In this document: positions 17,326 through 26,694 of the stretch, one piece after another
Layout: each line of letters opens with the position of its first letter
Numbering within the stretch: position 1 is the stretch's first letter
Assembly (NCBI GenBank): GCA_035938175.1
Contig: DASZHD010000008.1
Span: forward strand, 1-64,000
Source of the DNA: DASRDE01 sp035938175
GTDB taxonomy: Bacteria; Vulcanimicrobiota; Vulcanimicrobiia; Vulcanimicrobiales; Vulcanimicrobiaceae
Direction of reading: 5' to 3'
DNA length: 64,000 bases
Notes under the pieces: model-generated
What the model saw: only the letters and a program-made list of their open reading frames with translations
What the model was told of the DNA's origin: nothing
Database searches by the model: none
Position numbers and translations under genes: made by a program

Positions 17326-18669
17326 CAGCAGCAAACCCAGCCACGTCGGCGCCTTCGCGATCCACCACACCGGACCGGTTCCGCTCCAGTGCGCGCGCAC
17401 GTAGTGTGCCCACGACGCTTGCGCGAGCGAAGCGTCTAGCGGTGCGCCTGTGCCTTGCGAACCCAGACCCGTACCGAAGTGATTTCCCGCATACACGATG
17501 CCCGCAGCGGCCAGCGCGCAAGCCAAACCCGCAAACATCGCCGTGCGAACCGGTAAACGGCCGTAAGCGCAGGCAATCGCCGCTCCTGCTACCGCAAAGA
17601 CGGCCGCGAGCTGCGGCTGATTCAACGCGAGCGGCCACGGCAGCGCCAGCAAAACCGCCGCGGTCAGAAAGACCGGTTTGAAACGCTCGCGCGAACCGCT
17701 GTAAAGAAGTAACGCGGCCGGAAGCGCCGCAACGATCTCCGTGTAGTGAATAAACGTACCGCCGAAGACCGCAAACGCGGGCGGAATCAGCACGGCGTAC
17801 GCAGCGTCGGCGCGTTGCTTCGCGAGCCGCACGGCCGCCGCAATTCCGGCAAGCGCCATCAGTACGTACGATATTTGCCCGGCGATCAATGCCGGCCGCT
17901 CGCCGCTGCCCAGCGCGTACAGCACCCAGCTCAAGCCATATTGCGACGTGCGCGCGATTTCCGAGAGCGCATGTGCCGGCAGAACGGCGGAAAAATATTC
18001 ATGCGCCACTCCGGCGCCGCCCGCCGCAACATCGAGTCCGACGAGCAGCGCGCAGACTGCGGCGATTCGCCACCGCATCGGCCTGCAAAAAACCGCCGCG
18101 GCCGCCAAAGCCGGCAGCGCGACGTGCGGCAGAACCGCTGCAGCGGCGGCTGCGCAAGCGGCGACGTTCCATCGCTGCGCGCGTGCCGCGAGCGCCAAGA
18201 CCAGCAGCGCGAGCATTTCGATCGCGGCCAGCTGCCCGTACGGCAACGCAACGATTGCGAGCGCCGGCGCAAGTACCGGAACGATCGCGGCAACCGATCG
18301 CCCTACCAGGTGCGAGAGTGCGGCTACGCACGCGCCGCACGCCGCGGCAAGCACGATCGTCCATAAAACACTCGCGCCGAGATACGGCAATGCGGCAAGC
18401 GGCACGAACAACAACAGCGCGTATCCCGGCAGCGGAGCCGGGACGGCGAGATTCGCCGGGCTGCCGTACAACCCGAACGGCGCGCTCGCGCGTTCGCATG
18501 CATACAGCGAGGCCGCCGCGTACGGATCGCGCCCGTGCAAAACGGCGGATCCCGCGCAGTAGAATGCGCGAAAATCTCCGAGGAGCATGTGCGCGCGGCT
18601 TGCAGCGACGATTTCGTACGCGGCAAGCGCAGCGAAGACTACGGCCGCAAATACGGCAGTTTTACGCAC
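17242..18669 (-). CDS. GT87-type (DUF2029) membrane glycosyltransferase
   Basis: 475 aa, about ten hydrophobic helices. LLGDFRAFYCAGSAVLHGRDPY near the N-terminus, with the Asp-containing luminal loop, and a downstream AAAAAVLPHVALPALA helix are characteristic of GT87 polyprenol-phosphate-mannose-type transferases. Start GTG 18669 overlaps the stop of the upstream regulator by 8 nt, so the two are co-transcribed. A longer reading lies within the regulator gene. The 3' end overlaps the convergent membrane-protein gene by 84 nt. Substrate unknown; a surface or pilus glycan is an inference. Confidence 0.7.
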   Translation of the reverse strand: MRKTAVFAAVVFAALAAYEIVAASRAHMLLGDFRAFYCAGSAVLHGRDPYAAASLYACERASAPFGLYGSPANLAVPAPLPGYALLLFVPLAALPYLGASVLWTIVLAAACGACVAALSHLVGRSVAAIVPVLAPALAIVALPYGQLAAIEMLALLVLALAARAQRWNVAACAAAAAAVLPHVALPALAAAAVFCRPMRWRIAAVCALLVGLDVAAGGAGVAHEYFSAVLPAHALSEIARTSQYGLSWVLYALGSGERPALIAGQISYVLMALAGIAAAVRLAKQRADAAYAVLIPPAFAVFGGTFIHYTEIVAALPAALLLYSGSRERFKPVFLTAAVLLALPWPLALNQPQLAAVFAVAGAAIACAYGRLPVRTAMFAGLACALAAAGIVYAGNHFGTGLGSQGTGAPLDASLAQASWAHYVRAHWSGTGPVWWIAKAPTWLGLLLLTVGCANAVAKKDFVLRVVIEHSPAAS

Positions 18670-20212
18670 CCGAATATTGCGGTGAAATATTGCCGAGCAT
18701 CTTGACCAGCCCCGTGGCATCGGGGCGAACGCGCCGGACACGGTACGCGTACTCGGCGGCGCTCTTCATGTCGCCCTCGTCGAACGCCGTTTGCGCCAAA
18801 CGTTCCAGCACGATCACGTAACGGTCTTCCAGCAGCTGCGCCTGCGTCAAGAACCACGACTCCGGCACGTCACCGTCCAGCAAACGTCCCGTGTACAACT
18901 CTTCCGCCGCCCGGTAGTGCACCGCGGCCTCTTGAAGATCCCCGCGATCGAATGCCGAGTCGCCGTCCGCGCCGTGGGCGGTGAAGCGGCGCACGTCGGC
19001 CACGACGTTCGTCAGATTCAGCGCGACGTCCGGATCGGCGCGGAAATACAGGTCCACGCACGCGTACCCGACTTGCGCCGCGATCGCTTTACGAATGTTG
19101 CTGCATGCCGTGCGCACGCTTTGCGCCGCGAGCTGCCGGTCGGCATCGGGCCAAAACACCGCTGCCAGTTCGGCTCGCGTTGCCGTTCCGGCCGGTTTGA
19201 GCAGCAGATATTTGATGAACTGCTGATCGCGGCGGCGGATCCACGAAATCTCTTGATTGTCGATCTGCGCGCTGAAGCGGCCGAACATCCGCACGACGAG
19301 CGGTGAAAGGCGCGCACTCGGTGCCAGCCGCACTCTGCCGCGCAATTGCCGCAACGGACGCAGCGGGCGAGAACCGTCGTCATCGGCAACGACGAAGAGG
19401 CCTTGCATCTCCAGCGCATGCAGCCGGTGCTGATCGTCAACGTTCGCGCCGGCGATCAAGCTGCGCACGAGGGCGCGGTCTTCCTCGGGCGCGCGTTCCA
19501 GTTCGGCAGCGATGAATTCCGTAAAGAGCTGACCGTAGCGGCTGCGCCAGTGTTCGTACGCGTCGCTCAGCGAATGGCTGTCTTCCGCCGCCGCGCGGAT
19601 GGCGCCGCTTACGACGATCGACCAGCCGTCGCTCTCTTCCAGCAGACGGCCGATTTCGACGTGGGTGCTCGGTACGCCGCACGTTTCCGCGAGTAATTCC
19701 GTCTCTGCCGGATCGAAGGCAAGACGGCGGTGATCGCACAGGACCGCCAAACCGCGGGCTATCCACGTCTTCGCATCGATTGCCTCGCGCGAACGCGACG
19801 AGAAAATGAACGTCAAATGCTCGGGTGCGTCCTCGACGAGCCGGCCGAGCTGTGCGATGGCTTCCGGACTGCCGTTGTCGACGTCGTCGATGGCGAGTTC
19901 GGTGGGCTCGAACACCAGCGACCGGAGCGCCATCACCAGGTCGTCGTACGACGGAGGCACGCGCGGAAGCGAAAACGCCGTGGCAATCGCTTCGTGCAGC
20001 GCAGCCGCGGAACAGTTTTGCGGAAGCGCGCAATATGCTGCGTCGATCGTACTTTCCGGCAAATACTTCAGGAGCAGCGTCGTTTTGCCCGAGCCCGAGG
20101 GCGCGACCAACAGACGCAGCGGCACGGCAACGTGCGTTGCAAGCCAGCGTTCCAACCGGGACCGCCGCACCGTTGAAGGCGCGAGACGAGGCAAAGTGCG
20201 CGTGCGAATCAT
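18662..20212 (-). CDS. ATPase-BTAD transcriptional regulator, Tad-locus flank 2
   Basis: 516 aa paralog of the gene at 86-1489. The P-loop is APSGSGKT (residues 37-44), with Walker B-like LAIDDVDNGSPEAI. The C-terminal winged helix (WIRRRDQQFIKYLLLKPAG, then FWPDADRQLAAQSVRTACSN) matches the other regulator almost word for word, and a BTAD helical repeat domain follows (HYRAAEELYTGRLLDGDVP). ATG 20212 is the only well-placed start. It is co-transcribed with the GT87 gene. Together the two regulators enclose the pilus genes and are the obvious candidates to control them. Confidence 0.78.
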   Translation of the reverse strand: MIRTRTLPRLAPSTVRRSRLERWLATHVAVPLRLLVAPSGSGKTTLLLKYLPESTIDAAYCALPQNCSAAALHEAIATAFSLPRVPPSYDDLVMALRSLVFEPTELAIDDVDNGSPEAIAQLGRLVEDAPEHLTFIFSSRSREAIDAKTWIARGLAVLCDHRRLAFDPAETELLAETCGVPSTHVEIGRLLEESDGWSIVVSGAIRAAAEDSHSLSDAYEHWRSRYGQLFTEFIAAELERAPEEDRALVRSLIAGANVDDQHRLHALEMQGLFVVADDDGSRPLRPLRQLRGRVRLAPSARLSPLVVRMFGRFSAQIDNQEISWIRRRDQQFIKYLLLKPAGTATRAELAAVFWPDADRQLAAQSVRTACSNIRKAIAAQVGYACVDLYFRADPDVALNLTNVVADVRRFTAHGADGDSAFDRGDLQEAAVHYRAAEELYTGRLLDGDVPESWFLTQAQLLEDRYVIVLERLAQTAFDEGDMKSAAEYAYRVRRVRPDATGLVKMLGNISPQYSGA

Positions 20213-20299
20213 CGTTCTTCAACGAATATCGGCGTTAACGCGCACGTCCGTTAACGCTCGGTCGCGTTGCCCTCCGACCGGAGAGCGCTAGTGAACGGT

Positions 20300-20560
20300 T
20301 CAGCCCGAAGGCGGCGAGCCCCAGCCCGACTGGACGTAGGTGCCGTCAACGACGATGGCCGGCACCGTCGGATCGCCTCCCGTATACGAAAACATCTTCG
20401 CTCGAGCCCCGCGGTCGTTCTGCGCGTCGTGAACGATGTACGGCGTGCCGGCATCGTCGTAATGTTGCATCGCGGCGCGGCAGTACGGACAGGTAGGACT
20501 GATATACAGCTCGACCTTCGATCCGGGCGGAATGCGTTCGACGTCGGCCTTTTGCGCCAT
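20300..20560 (-). CDS. Glutaredoxin-like thiol-disulfide protein
   Basis: 86 aa thioredoxin fold. ELYISPTCPYCRAAMQHYDD holds the CPYC active site at residues 24-27, and TVPAIVVDGTYV has the cis-Pro. A 15-residue extension precedes the first strand. No signal peptide is seen, so it is probably cytoplasmic. It stands alone between the regulator and a divergent glycosyltransferase gene. A second CPYC glutaredoxin is encoded at 47636-47902. Confidence 0.82.
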   Translation of the reverse strand: MAQKADVERIPPGSKVELYISPTCPYCRAAMQHYDDAGTPYIVHDAQNDRGARAKMFSYTGGDPTVPAIVVDGTYVQSGWGSPPSG

Positions 20561-20640
20561 AGCGGGTGCTTCGGCGGCGCACCGTTCAGACTCTGTAAAC
20601 CTCGGCGCTCAACCGCGCCGGCCGATACCTACTGTGGAGC

Positions 20641-22557
20641 ATGCATCAACTCGCCGCGCGTCTTCGCGCGCTTGCACCGGCAGACCGGATCGCGCTCGCG
20701 TCGCTGGCGGCCGTAGCCGGCGCCGTGTACGCGGGATTCTTCGGACGATACGCCTTCGACGATTCGTACGTGGGCTATACGATCGCGCGCTCGCTGCTGA
20801 GCGGACACGGCTTTACCTTTAATATTGCCGATCGCACGCTCAGCACGTCGGCCCCGCTCGCGCCGCCGCTCTATGCAGCGCTCAGCGCGCTGCTTCACGC
20901 CGACGTCGTCGCGGTAGCGCAGATCGTCAGTGCGCTTGCCGTAGCGGTTATCGCGTTCGGATCGTATGCGCTGGCCCGCCGCTACAGCGCGCCCGCCGGA
21001 GCACTTTGCGCCGCCGTCGTGCTCGTGTGTTCGCCGTTCACGTTGATGCTGTGGTCGCACGAGACGCTGCTCTACGCCGCGGCATGCGTCGTCGCTCTGA
21101 ATCTCTTCGCTGCGGGACGCGATCGCGCGGCGGCGTTGACTGCGGGGCTCGCGTGTTTGCTGCGCGGTGAAGCGCTGCTGATGCTGCCGTTCTTTTGGTA
21201 CGCGCAGTGGAAGCAGCGCGGCGCTCGGGCCGCACTGCTTTTCGCCGCGATCTCGCTGCTGCCGTTCGCGTTGTGGGTTGCACTGGCAATTCATCTGTTC
21301 GGCGGATTCGCCTCGCAAACGATTGCGTCAAAACGCGTGCAGCTGCTGTATCCGTCGACGCTGCCGTATCTGCTGGGCGCGGTCGAATACTTCGTCTACA
21401 CGTTCTCGTTCGATCACACGCGTGTCGCGTCCGCGATCGCCGCGATTGCAACCGGCCTTGCCGCCTACGGCTGCATTGCGAACCGCTTACTCCCGCGTCC
21501 GTACATCGCCGTGTTCATTTGGGCAGCGGCAACGACCACGCTGTACGCCGCGCTGGGAATGGAATTTTACTTCTGGTTTCTCGTACAGTTCGGCGCGGTG
21601 CTCGCGGTCCTGGCTGCTGCGCCGTGGCCGCGCGAAACCGCAACGCCGCGTTCGTTTCCGGCGCTGCACGGTGCACGATTCGGCGCGTGCGTCTTAACGG
21701 CGGCAGCGCTGCTCTTTCTGATTCTGGAGATGCGGCGCGGCATCGTGCGCGGTCAGTACTGGAGTGCCGCCGTCATGCCGGAGTTGCGCGGAAACGCGTA
21801 CAAATCGCTCGGCCTGTGGTTTTCGGATCGCGCCGGCCCGCACGATCGCATCGCGTATCCCGAGTTCGGTCAGCTGCGGTATTATTCGGGGCGCGACCTC
21901 GTCGACTACCTCGGCCTCGTGAGCTCCGGCGCAACCGCACAACTTGCGGACGGCAATGCCATTTGGTCGTTCAAACGCTACCGGCCGGAGTGGGTCGTCG
22001 AAGATTCCACGTGGCACGTTTTCGTGAATCCGCTCGAATACGATTGGTTTCGCACGGCATACGCCCCCGTGCAGCGCGAGCGTTACCCGGGCGATCCGAC
22101 GCGCAACGACTTCACGATCTACCGCTTGCGCGCACCGGGTGCGGTGCCCGCGGCGGACACGCGCGCACACGATCTCCGCGTACTATCGCTCGCCGAACAT
22201 GCGGGCGATCTCCGCATCGATTTTTCGACGCAGACGTCCCGGCTGCGGGAAGCCGAGGTGCGCGTCCGTTTGAGTCCGGCGTGCACGGCCGTGCGCCTGG
22301 CGCTTTTGCGTGACGGCGCGGTGCTAGCGCAGCGATCGGAACGGGTGACGCCGGGTATCGAGCGTCTTTCCATTCAGCTGAATACTCTGCCCCCGTCGAC
22401 GTATGCGTTGCGCGTGAGCGGCTGCACCACGCAGCCGGCGCCGCGGCTGGCACTGCGCCGCTTCATTCCGCGTCTCCTGGAACCACCGATTGAAGCCGGA
22501 AAACCCGCCGACGCCCTAACTGTTTACACAACGGCGCCGCAAACGTCTAACGGATAG
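20641..22557 (+). CDS. GT-C membrane glycosyltransferase (AftB/ArnT-like architecture)
   Basis: 638 aa. After the first helix comes RYAFDDSYVGYTIARSLLSG, the DD luminal motif of arabinosyl/mannosyl GT-C enzymes (compare AftB). HGFTFNIADR, about ten helices, and a C-terminal soluble domain of about 230 residues follow. The C-terminal domain includes PHDRIAYPEFGQLRYYSGRD and ends in a beta-rich segment. The lipid-linked sugar donor cannot be told. ATG 20641 is the first start. It is followed after 27 nt by rsmI and is transcribed in the same direction. Confidence 0.75.
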   Translation: MHQLAARLRALAPADRIALASLAAVAGAVYAGFFGRYAFDDSYVGYTIARSLLSGHGFTFNIADRTLSTSAPLAPPLYAALSALLHADVVAVAQIVSALAVAVIAFGSYALARRYSAPAGALCAAVVLVCSPFTLMLWSHETLLYAAACVVALNLFAAGRDRAAALTAGLACLLRGEALLMLPFFWYAQWKQRGARAALLFAAISLLPFALWVALAIHLFGGFASQTIASKRVQLLYPSTLPYLLGAVEYFVYTFSFDHTRVASAIAAIATGLAAYGCIANRLLPRPYIAVFIWAAATTTLYAALGMEFYFWFLVQFGAVLAVLAAAPWPRETATPRSFPALHGARFGACVLTAAALLFLILEMRRGIVRGQYWSAAVMPELRGNAYKSLGLWFSDRAGPHDRIAYPEFGQLRYYSGRDLVDYLGLVSSGATAQLADGNAIWSFKRYRPEWVVEDSTWHVFVNPLEYDWFRTAYAPVQRERYPGDPTRNDFTIYRLRAPGAVPAADTRAHDLRVLSLAEHAGDLRIDFSTQTSRLREAEVRVRLSPACTAVRLALLRDGAVLAQRSERVTPGIERLSIQLNTLPPSTYALRVSGCTTQPAPRLALRRFIPRLLEPPIEAGKPADALTVYTTAPQTSNG

Positions 22558-22584
22558 CGCGGCGCGCCGCCGAACTGGCGTGCG

Positions 22585-23442
22585 ATGCCCCTCGTCCTCG
22601 TGCCCACGCCGCTCGGCAATCTTCGCGACATCACCGTGCGCGCGCTGGACGTATTGCGCGATTGCGATTTGCTCGTCGCCGAAGATTCGCGCGTCGCGCG
22701 CAAATTGCTGACGGCGCTGAATCTGCCCGGCAAAGAGATCTGGAGCTATCACGAGCACAACGCGCAGGCCGTCACGCCCGGGATCTTACAGCAAGCGCAG
22801 ACGCGCTTAGTCGCACTGGTCGCCGATGCCGGAACGCCGGGAATTTCGGATCCCGGGAGCGCGCTCGTCGCTGCCGCGCGCGAGCAACAGATTGCCGTCG
22901 AAGTGCTGCCGGGACCCAGCGCTGCCATCGGCGCCGCCGTCCTCTCGGGATTTCCGCTGCGGCGGTTCGTTTTCGAGGGGTTTGCACCGCGAACGGGCGG
23001 CGCCCGACGCGAAGCGCTCGCGCGAAGCTTTGCGCTGGGCATTCCAAGCGTATGGTACGAATCCCCGGCGCGAGTGACCGCTCTGCTTGCCGACATCGAA
23101 CGCGTCGATCCGCGGGCGCGCGTCTTTCTGCTGCGCGAGTACACGAAACGCTACGAGCAACACCTCGCGGGCACCGCGGCCGAGGTCGCGCAGCGGCTCG
23201 AACAGCCGGTCCGCGGGGAGATCGCCCTGGCGATCCTGCCTTCCGAAAGAGCAGAATCCGAAGCCCAAACTTCACCCGGTGAGCTGGACGCCGAAATCGA
23301 CGCGCTCCTGGCGGCCGGTTCGAGCGTCTCGGCGATCGCAAAGACCCTGGGCGAACGGGGATTGGGCGCCCGCCGGCATATCTACGCGCGCGCGGCGGAT
23401 CGAAAACGCATGCGAAGGGACGGCCACGCCGGGCAGCGATAG
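22585..23442 (+). CDS. rsmI: 16S rRNA (cytidine1402-2'-O)-methyltransferase RsmI
   Basis: 285 aa, tetrapyrrole-methylase fold. Motifs in order: LVPTPLGNLRDITVRALDVL at the N-terminus, VAEDSR, VADAGTPGISDPGSALV (the SAM-site loop), VEVLPGPSAAIGAAVLSGFP, FEGFAPR and VFLLREYTKRYEQ. The length is usual. It methylates the ribose of C1402 in the decoding centre, together with RsmH. It starts 27 nt after the glycosyltransferase and is followed 13 nt later by metG. Confidence 0.95.
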   Translation: MPLVLVPTPLGNLRDITVRALDVLRDCDLLVAEDSRVARKLLTALNLPGKEIWSYHEHNAQAVTPGILQQAQTRLVALVADAGTPGISDPGSALVAAAREQQIAVEVLPGPSAAIGAAVLSGFPLRRFVFEGFAPRTGGARREALARSFALGIPSVWYESPARVTALLADIERVDPRARVFLLREYTKRYEQHLAGTAAEVAQRLEQPVRGEIALAILPSERAESEAQTSPGELDAEIDALLAAGSSVSAIAKTLGERGLGARRHIYARAADRKRMRRDGHAGQR

Positions 23443-23455
23443 AGGTCCAAGGACC

Positions 23456-25003
23456 ATGCGCCCGTTTTACGTCACGACGCCGATCTATTACATCAGCGGT
23501 AATCCGCACATCGGACACGCGTACACGACGATCGTCGCGGACGTGCTCGCGCGGACGGCGCGCACGGCGGGGCCGGCATTTTTTTTGACGGGCACCGACG
23601 AACACGGGCAGAAAGTTGCCGACGCGGCCGCCGCCGCCGGCAAGACGCCGCAGCAATGGTGCGACGATTTGGTTCCGCGCTGGCAGAGTTTGTTCGCGCT
23701 CTACCAAGTTCAGTACGATGATTTCATTCGCACGACGCAGCCCCGTCATCAGCAGATCGTGCAGTCGGTCTTCGAAACGCTGCGCGATCGCGGCGATGTG
23801 TACCTCGGGAAGTACGAAGGCTGGTACTGCGTTCACGACGAGACGTTTTGGCTGGAGTCCAAACTCGTCGACGGCAAGTGCCCCACGTGCGGACGGCCCG
23901 TCCAATGGCTTTCCGAAGACGACTGGTTTTTCAAACTTTCGAAATACACGCAGCCTCTGAAGCAGTACTTCATCGATCATCCGGACTTCGTTCGTCCGCG
24001 CACCGTCTACAACGAAATGATGGCGCTGCTGGATGAGGGCTTGGACGATCTCAGCATCTCGCGCACGAACTTGGAGTGGGGCATTCCCGTACCGCGCGGC
24101 GCTGCCGGCTCGGAGCAGCCGCACGGCGTAATTTACGTGTGGTTCGACGCGCTCCTCAATTATATTTCGGCGCTCGAATGGCCCGCGGGCGAGCGCTTCA
24201 AAACGTTTTGGCCCGCGACGGTGCAACTGATCGGCAAAGAGATCGCGCGGTTTCACACGCTGATTTGGCCGGCGATCCTTTGGGGCATCGGCGAGCAGGC
24301 GCCGGAGATGGTGTTCGCCCACGGCTGGATCACGGTCGAGGGTCAGAAGATCGGCAAAAGTTTGGGAAACGCCGTCGATCCCTTCGCGCTCGCCGATCGC
24401 TTCGGATCCGATGCGATGCGCTATTTCTTGCTTCGGGAAGCGCCGTTCGGCAACGATTTTTCATATTCGGAAGAAAAAATCGTTCAGCGGTACAACAGCG
24501 ATCTCGGCAACGATCTCGGAAACTTGGTGAAACGATCGCTGACGATGCTCGAAAAGTACCGCAACGGCTTGGTGCCTGCGCCCGCGTACGACGAATCGCG
24601 TCGCGGCCGCGCGTTCGGCGAGCGATTCGCCGATCTGCCTGCCCGCGTGCGCGCGCTGATCCTGGATCTGCAGTTCCGCGACGCGCTCGAGGCGGTTTGG
24701 GAGTTGGTCGGCGCACTGAACCGCGAGATCGAAGAGCGTAAACCTTGGGTTTTGCACAAGGAAGGGCGGCAAGACGATCTGGACGCGCTGCTCTACGATC
24801 TCTGCGAGGGTTTACGCTGGCTCGCAATCCTGCTGGCGCCGTTCATGCCGGGACGCGCAGCGGCGATCTGGCAGCAGTTGGGAATGCGCGATCGCATCGA
24901 CGCCGACTGGACCGCGGCGCTGCAGTGGGGCGGCCTTGCAGCCGGCACGCAGACGCAGCCGGGCGAGGTACTCTTTCCACGGATCGAAACGGCGACCGAG
25001 TAA
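23456..25003 (+). CDS. metG: Methionyl-tRNA synthetase
   Basis: 515 aa class I synthetase that charges tRNA-Met. The HIGH motif is PHIGHAY (residues 17-23) and the KMSKS counterpart is KIGKS (298-302). The zinc-knuckle insert is reduced, with CPTC at 142-145. The catalytic core matches the short, MetG2-like form that lacks the C-terminal EMAP/tRNA-binding domain. ATG 23456 follows AAGGA by 3 nt; longer readings in frame lie within rsmI and are shadows. tatD often lies next to metG, and here it follows after one inserted gene. Confidence 0.95.
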   Translation: MRPFYVTTPIYYISGNPHIGHAYTTIVADVLARTARTAGPAFFLTGTDEHGQKVADAAAAAGKTPQQWCDDLVPRWQSLFALYQVQYDDFIRTTQPRHQQIVQSVFETLRDRGDVYLGKYEGWYCVHDETFWLESKLVDGKCPTCGRPVQWLSEDDWFFKLSKYTQPLKQYFIDHPDFVRPRTVYNEMMALLDEGLDDLSISRTNLEWGIPVPRGAAGSEQPHGVIYVWFDALLNYISALEWPAGERFKTFWPATVQLIGKEIARFHTLIWPAILWGIGEQAPEMVFAHGWITVEGQKIGKSLGNAVDPFALADRFGSDAMRYFLLREAPFGNDFSYSEEKIVQRYNSDLGNDLGNLVKRSLTMLEKYRNGLVPAPAYDESRRGRAFGERFADLPARVRALILDLQFRDALEAVWELVGALNREIEERKPWVLHKEGRQDDLDALLYDLCEGLRWLAILLAPFMPGRAAAIWQQLGMRDRIDADWTAALQWGGLAAGTQTQPGEVLFPRIETATE

Positions 25004-25008
25004 ACGCC

Positions 25009-26688
25009 GTGAAAAACGCGTCCGTGCGGCGTGCCTTGTACCTCGGCGTGCGCATCGGGATACTCGCCGTCTCGCTTGCGATTACCGCGTCGGGTGCGCG
25101 GCGCACGTTTTCGCCGCTTGGTCCGGACGACGCGATCGCGCTGATCGCTTCGCTCGCGCTGCTCGTCGTGTTGCTCCGCATCAACGTTCCGATGCTGTCG
25201 ATAACGTACGCGCACCGGCGCAACATGGAGCCCGGCCGTCTAACGCTGGAACTGCCGGTGATTCTGACGATCTTTACGGTGTACGGCCCCATTGCGGCAG
25301 CTGCGCTTGCACTTCTCTCCTACCCGCTGGCAATACCCGCGGACGGCAGATCGCGGTTCATGCGGCGCGTCTTGGACGGCGGTGCCGCTGCCTTGTTGTG
25401 GCTGGCCTTGGGCGTGCTGCGGCCGCTCGTGCTGCCGGACCGGTTTGCGTTTTCACTTGAAAATTTCTCCATCTTTATCGCGTTTTACGTCGTTGCCATC
25501 TTCACGTTTCTGCTGCTGATTTGGATGCCGCTTCGCGCGCTTGCCCAGCCGTCGGTTTCGTTGCTGCGTCTTTGGCGCGGATTGATCCGCGACACGCGGC
25601 TTTTCACGTACAGCGTGTTGACGATGGCGTGGGGGTACGTGTGCGCTGCCACCTTTCACCGGGCGGGTATCGCGCTGGGACTGGCGACGTTTTTGCCGCT
25701 CCCATTCTTGGCGACCGCGCTTCGCTCGGTGCACAACCACCGTTTGGAACTGCACCGCATGCGAATCGCTCGCGATGCGGTTCAGGCCATGCTGCGCACG
25801 CGCGACCCGTTACCGCAGATGCACGCGCTGCTGGGCAGCCTCCACACGCCCGCCGCCGAAGAAACATTGCAGATCTACGCCGCGATTTCGCCGCTCGACA
25901 TGCACCTGTCACCCCTCGCAACGGTCGGACCGATTCCGGATGCGGAACAGCTCGATCGCGTACGGCGCGTGCTGGGCGAGCTGCAGCGCAGCGATCGCAC
26001 GTCGGCAACGCAGCGCACCGATCTCTCCACCGTCACGGCGTACGCGGCGCGCGCCCCCGACGAGCAGTTGCTCGGCGCACTGGTGGTTCATCGCCCTGCG
26101 CGCACGGCGTCGCTTCTTCCCGCGCGCAGATTCGCGCAAGCGGCGGCCGAGCTCAGCCCATTGGTGCGCGATTTCCGCTCGATCGCCGCTACGCAAAACG
26201 CCGCGAGCCTGGACCCGCTGACCGGATTGCCGAACCGCCGCGCGATCATGGTGGATTTGCGCGCTCAAATCGAGCAGCTCGCCATCGGAAATCCGTGCGC
26301 GCTCTTGATTTTAGATCTCGATCACTTTAAGTCGATCAACGATTTACTCGGACATCAAGCGGGCGATCAGTGTCTGCGCGCGGTCGGACGCATTATCGCC
26401 GGTCATATTCGCGTGCACGATCGCGCGGGACGTATCGGCGGCGAAGAATTCGTCGTCATGATGCCGGAGACGACCAGCGACATGGCGCGCGCGGTGGGAG
26501 AACGGCTGCGCGCCGCAATTCAGGAAAGCGATCTGCGGTACGCCGACGGCAAGCCGGTGACGGCAAGCATCGGCGTTGCGGTCGCGAGCATCAGCGACAC
26601 AGTCGATTCGCTGCTGGCGCGAGCCGACCGCGCTTTGTATCAAGCCAAACGCGAGGGACGAAATCGCGTCGTAGAGATGGGCGCGTAG
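25009..26688 (+). CDS. Membrane diguanylate cyclase (GGDEF)
   Basis: 559 aa. About six N-terminal membrane segments (MASE-like sensor) are followed by a roughly 150-residue cytosolic region resembling a degenerate GAF domain, then a GGDEF domain from LDPLTGLPNRRAIM. The active-site loop is GGEEF (477-481). The product-inhibition I-site RVHD (468-471) lies exactly five residues before it, so the enzyme should make cyclic-di-GMP and be feedback-inhibited. Start GTG 25009 is 5 nt after the metG stop. It is inserted between metG and tatD. Cyclic-di-GMP commonly tunes pilus-dependent surface behaviour, which could link it to the Tad locus. Confidence 0.88.
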   Translation: MKNASVRRALYLGVRIGILAVSLAITASGARRTFSPLGPDDAIALIASLALLVVLLRINVPMLSITYAHRRNMEPGRLTLELPVILTIFTVYGPIAAAALALLSYPLAIPADGRSRFMRRVLDGGAAALLWLALGVLRPLVLPDRFAFSLENFSIFIAFYVVAIFTFLLLIWMPLRALAQPSVSLLRLWRGLIRDTRLFTYSVLTMAWGYVCAATFHRAGIALGLATFLPLPFLATALRSVHNHRLELHRMRIARDAVQAMLRTRDPLPQMHALLGSLHTPAAEETLQIYAAISPLDMHLSPLATVGPIPDAEQLDRVRRVLGELQRSDRTSATQRTDLSTVTAYAARAPDEQLLGALVVHRPARTASLLPARRFAQAAAELSPLVRDFRSIAATQNAASLDPLTGLPNRRAIMVDLRAQIEQLAIGNPCALLILDLDHFKSINDLLGHQAGDQCLRAVGRIIAGHIRVHDRAGRIGGEEFVVMMPETTSDMARAVGERLRAAIQESDLRYADGKPVTASIGVAVASISDTVDSLLARADRALYQAKREGRNRVVEMGA

Positions 26689-26694
26689 TCCGCC

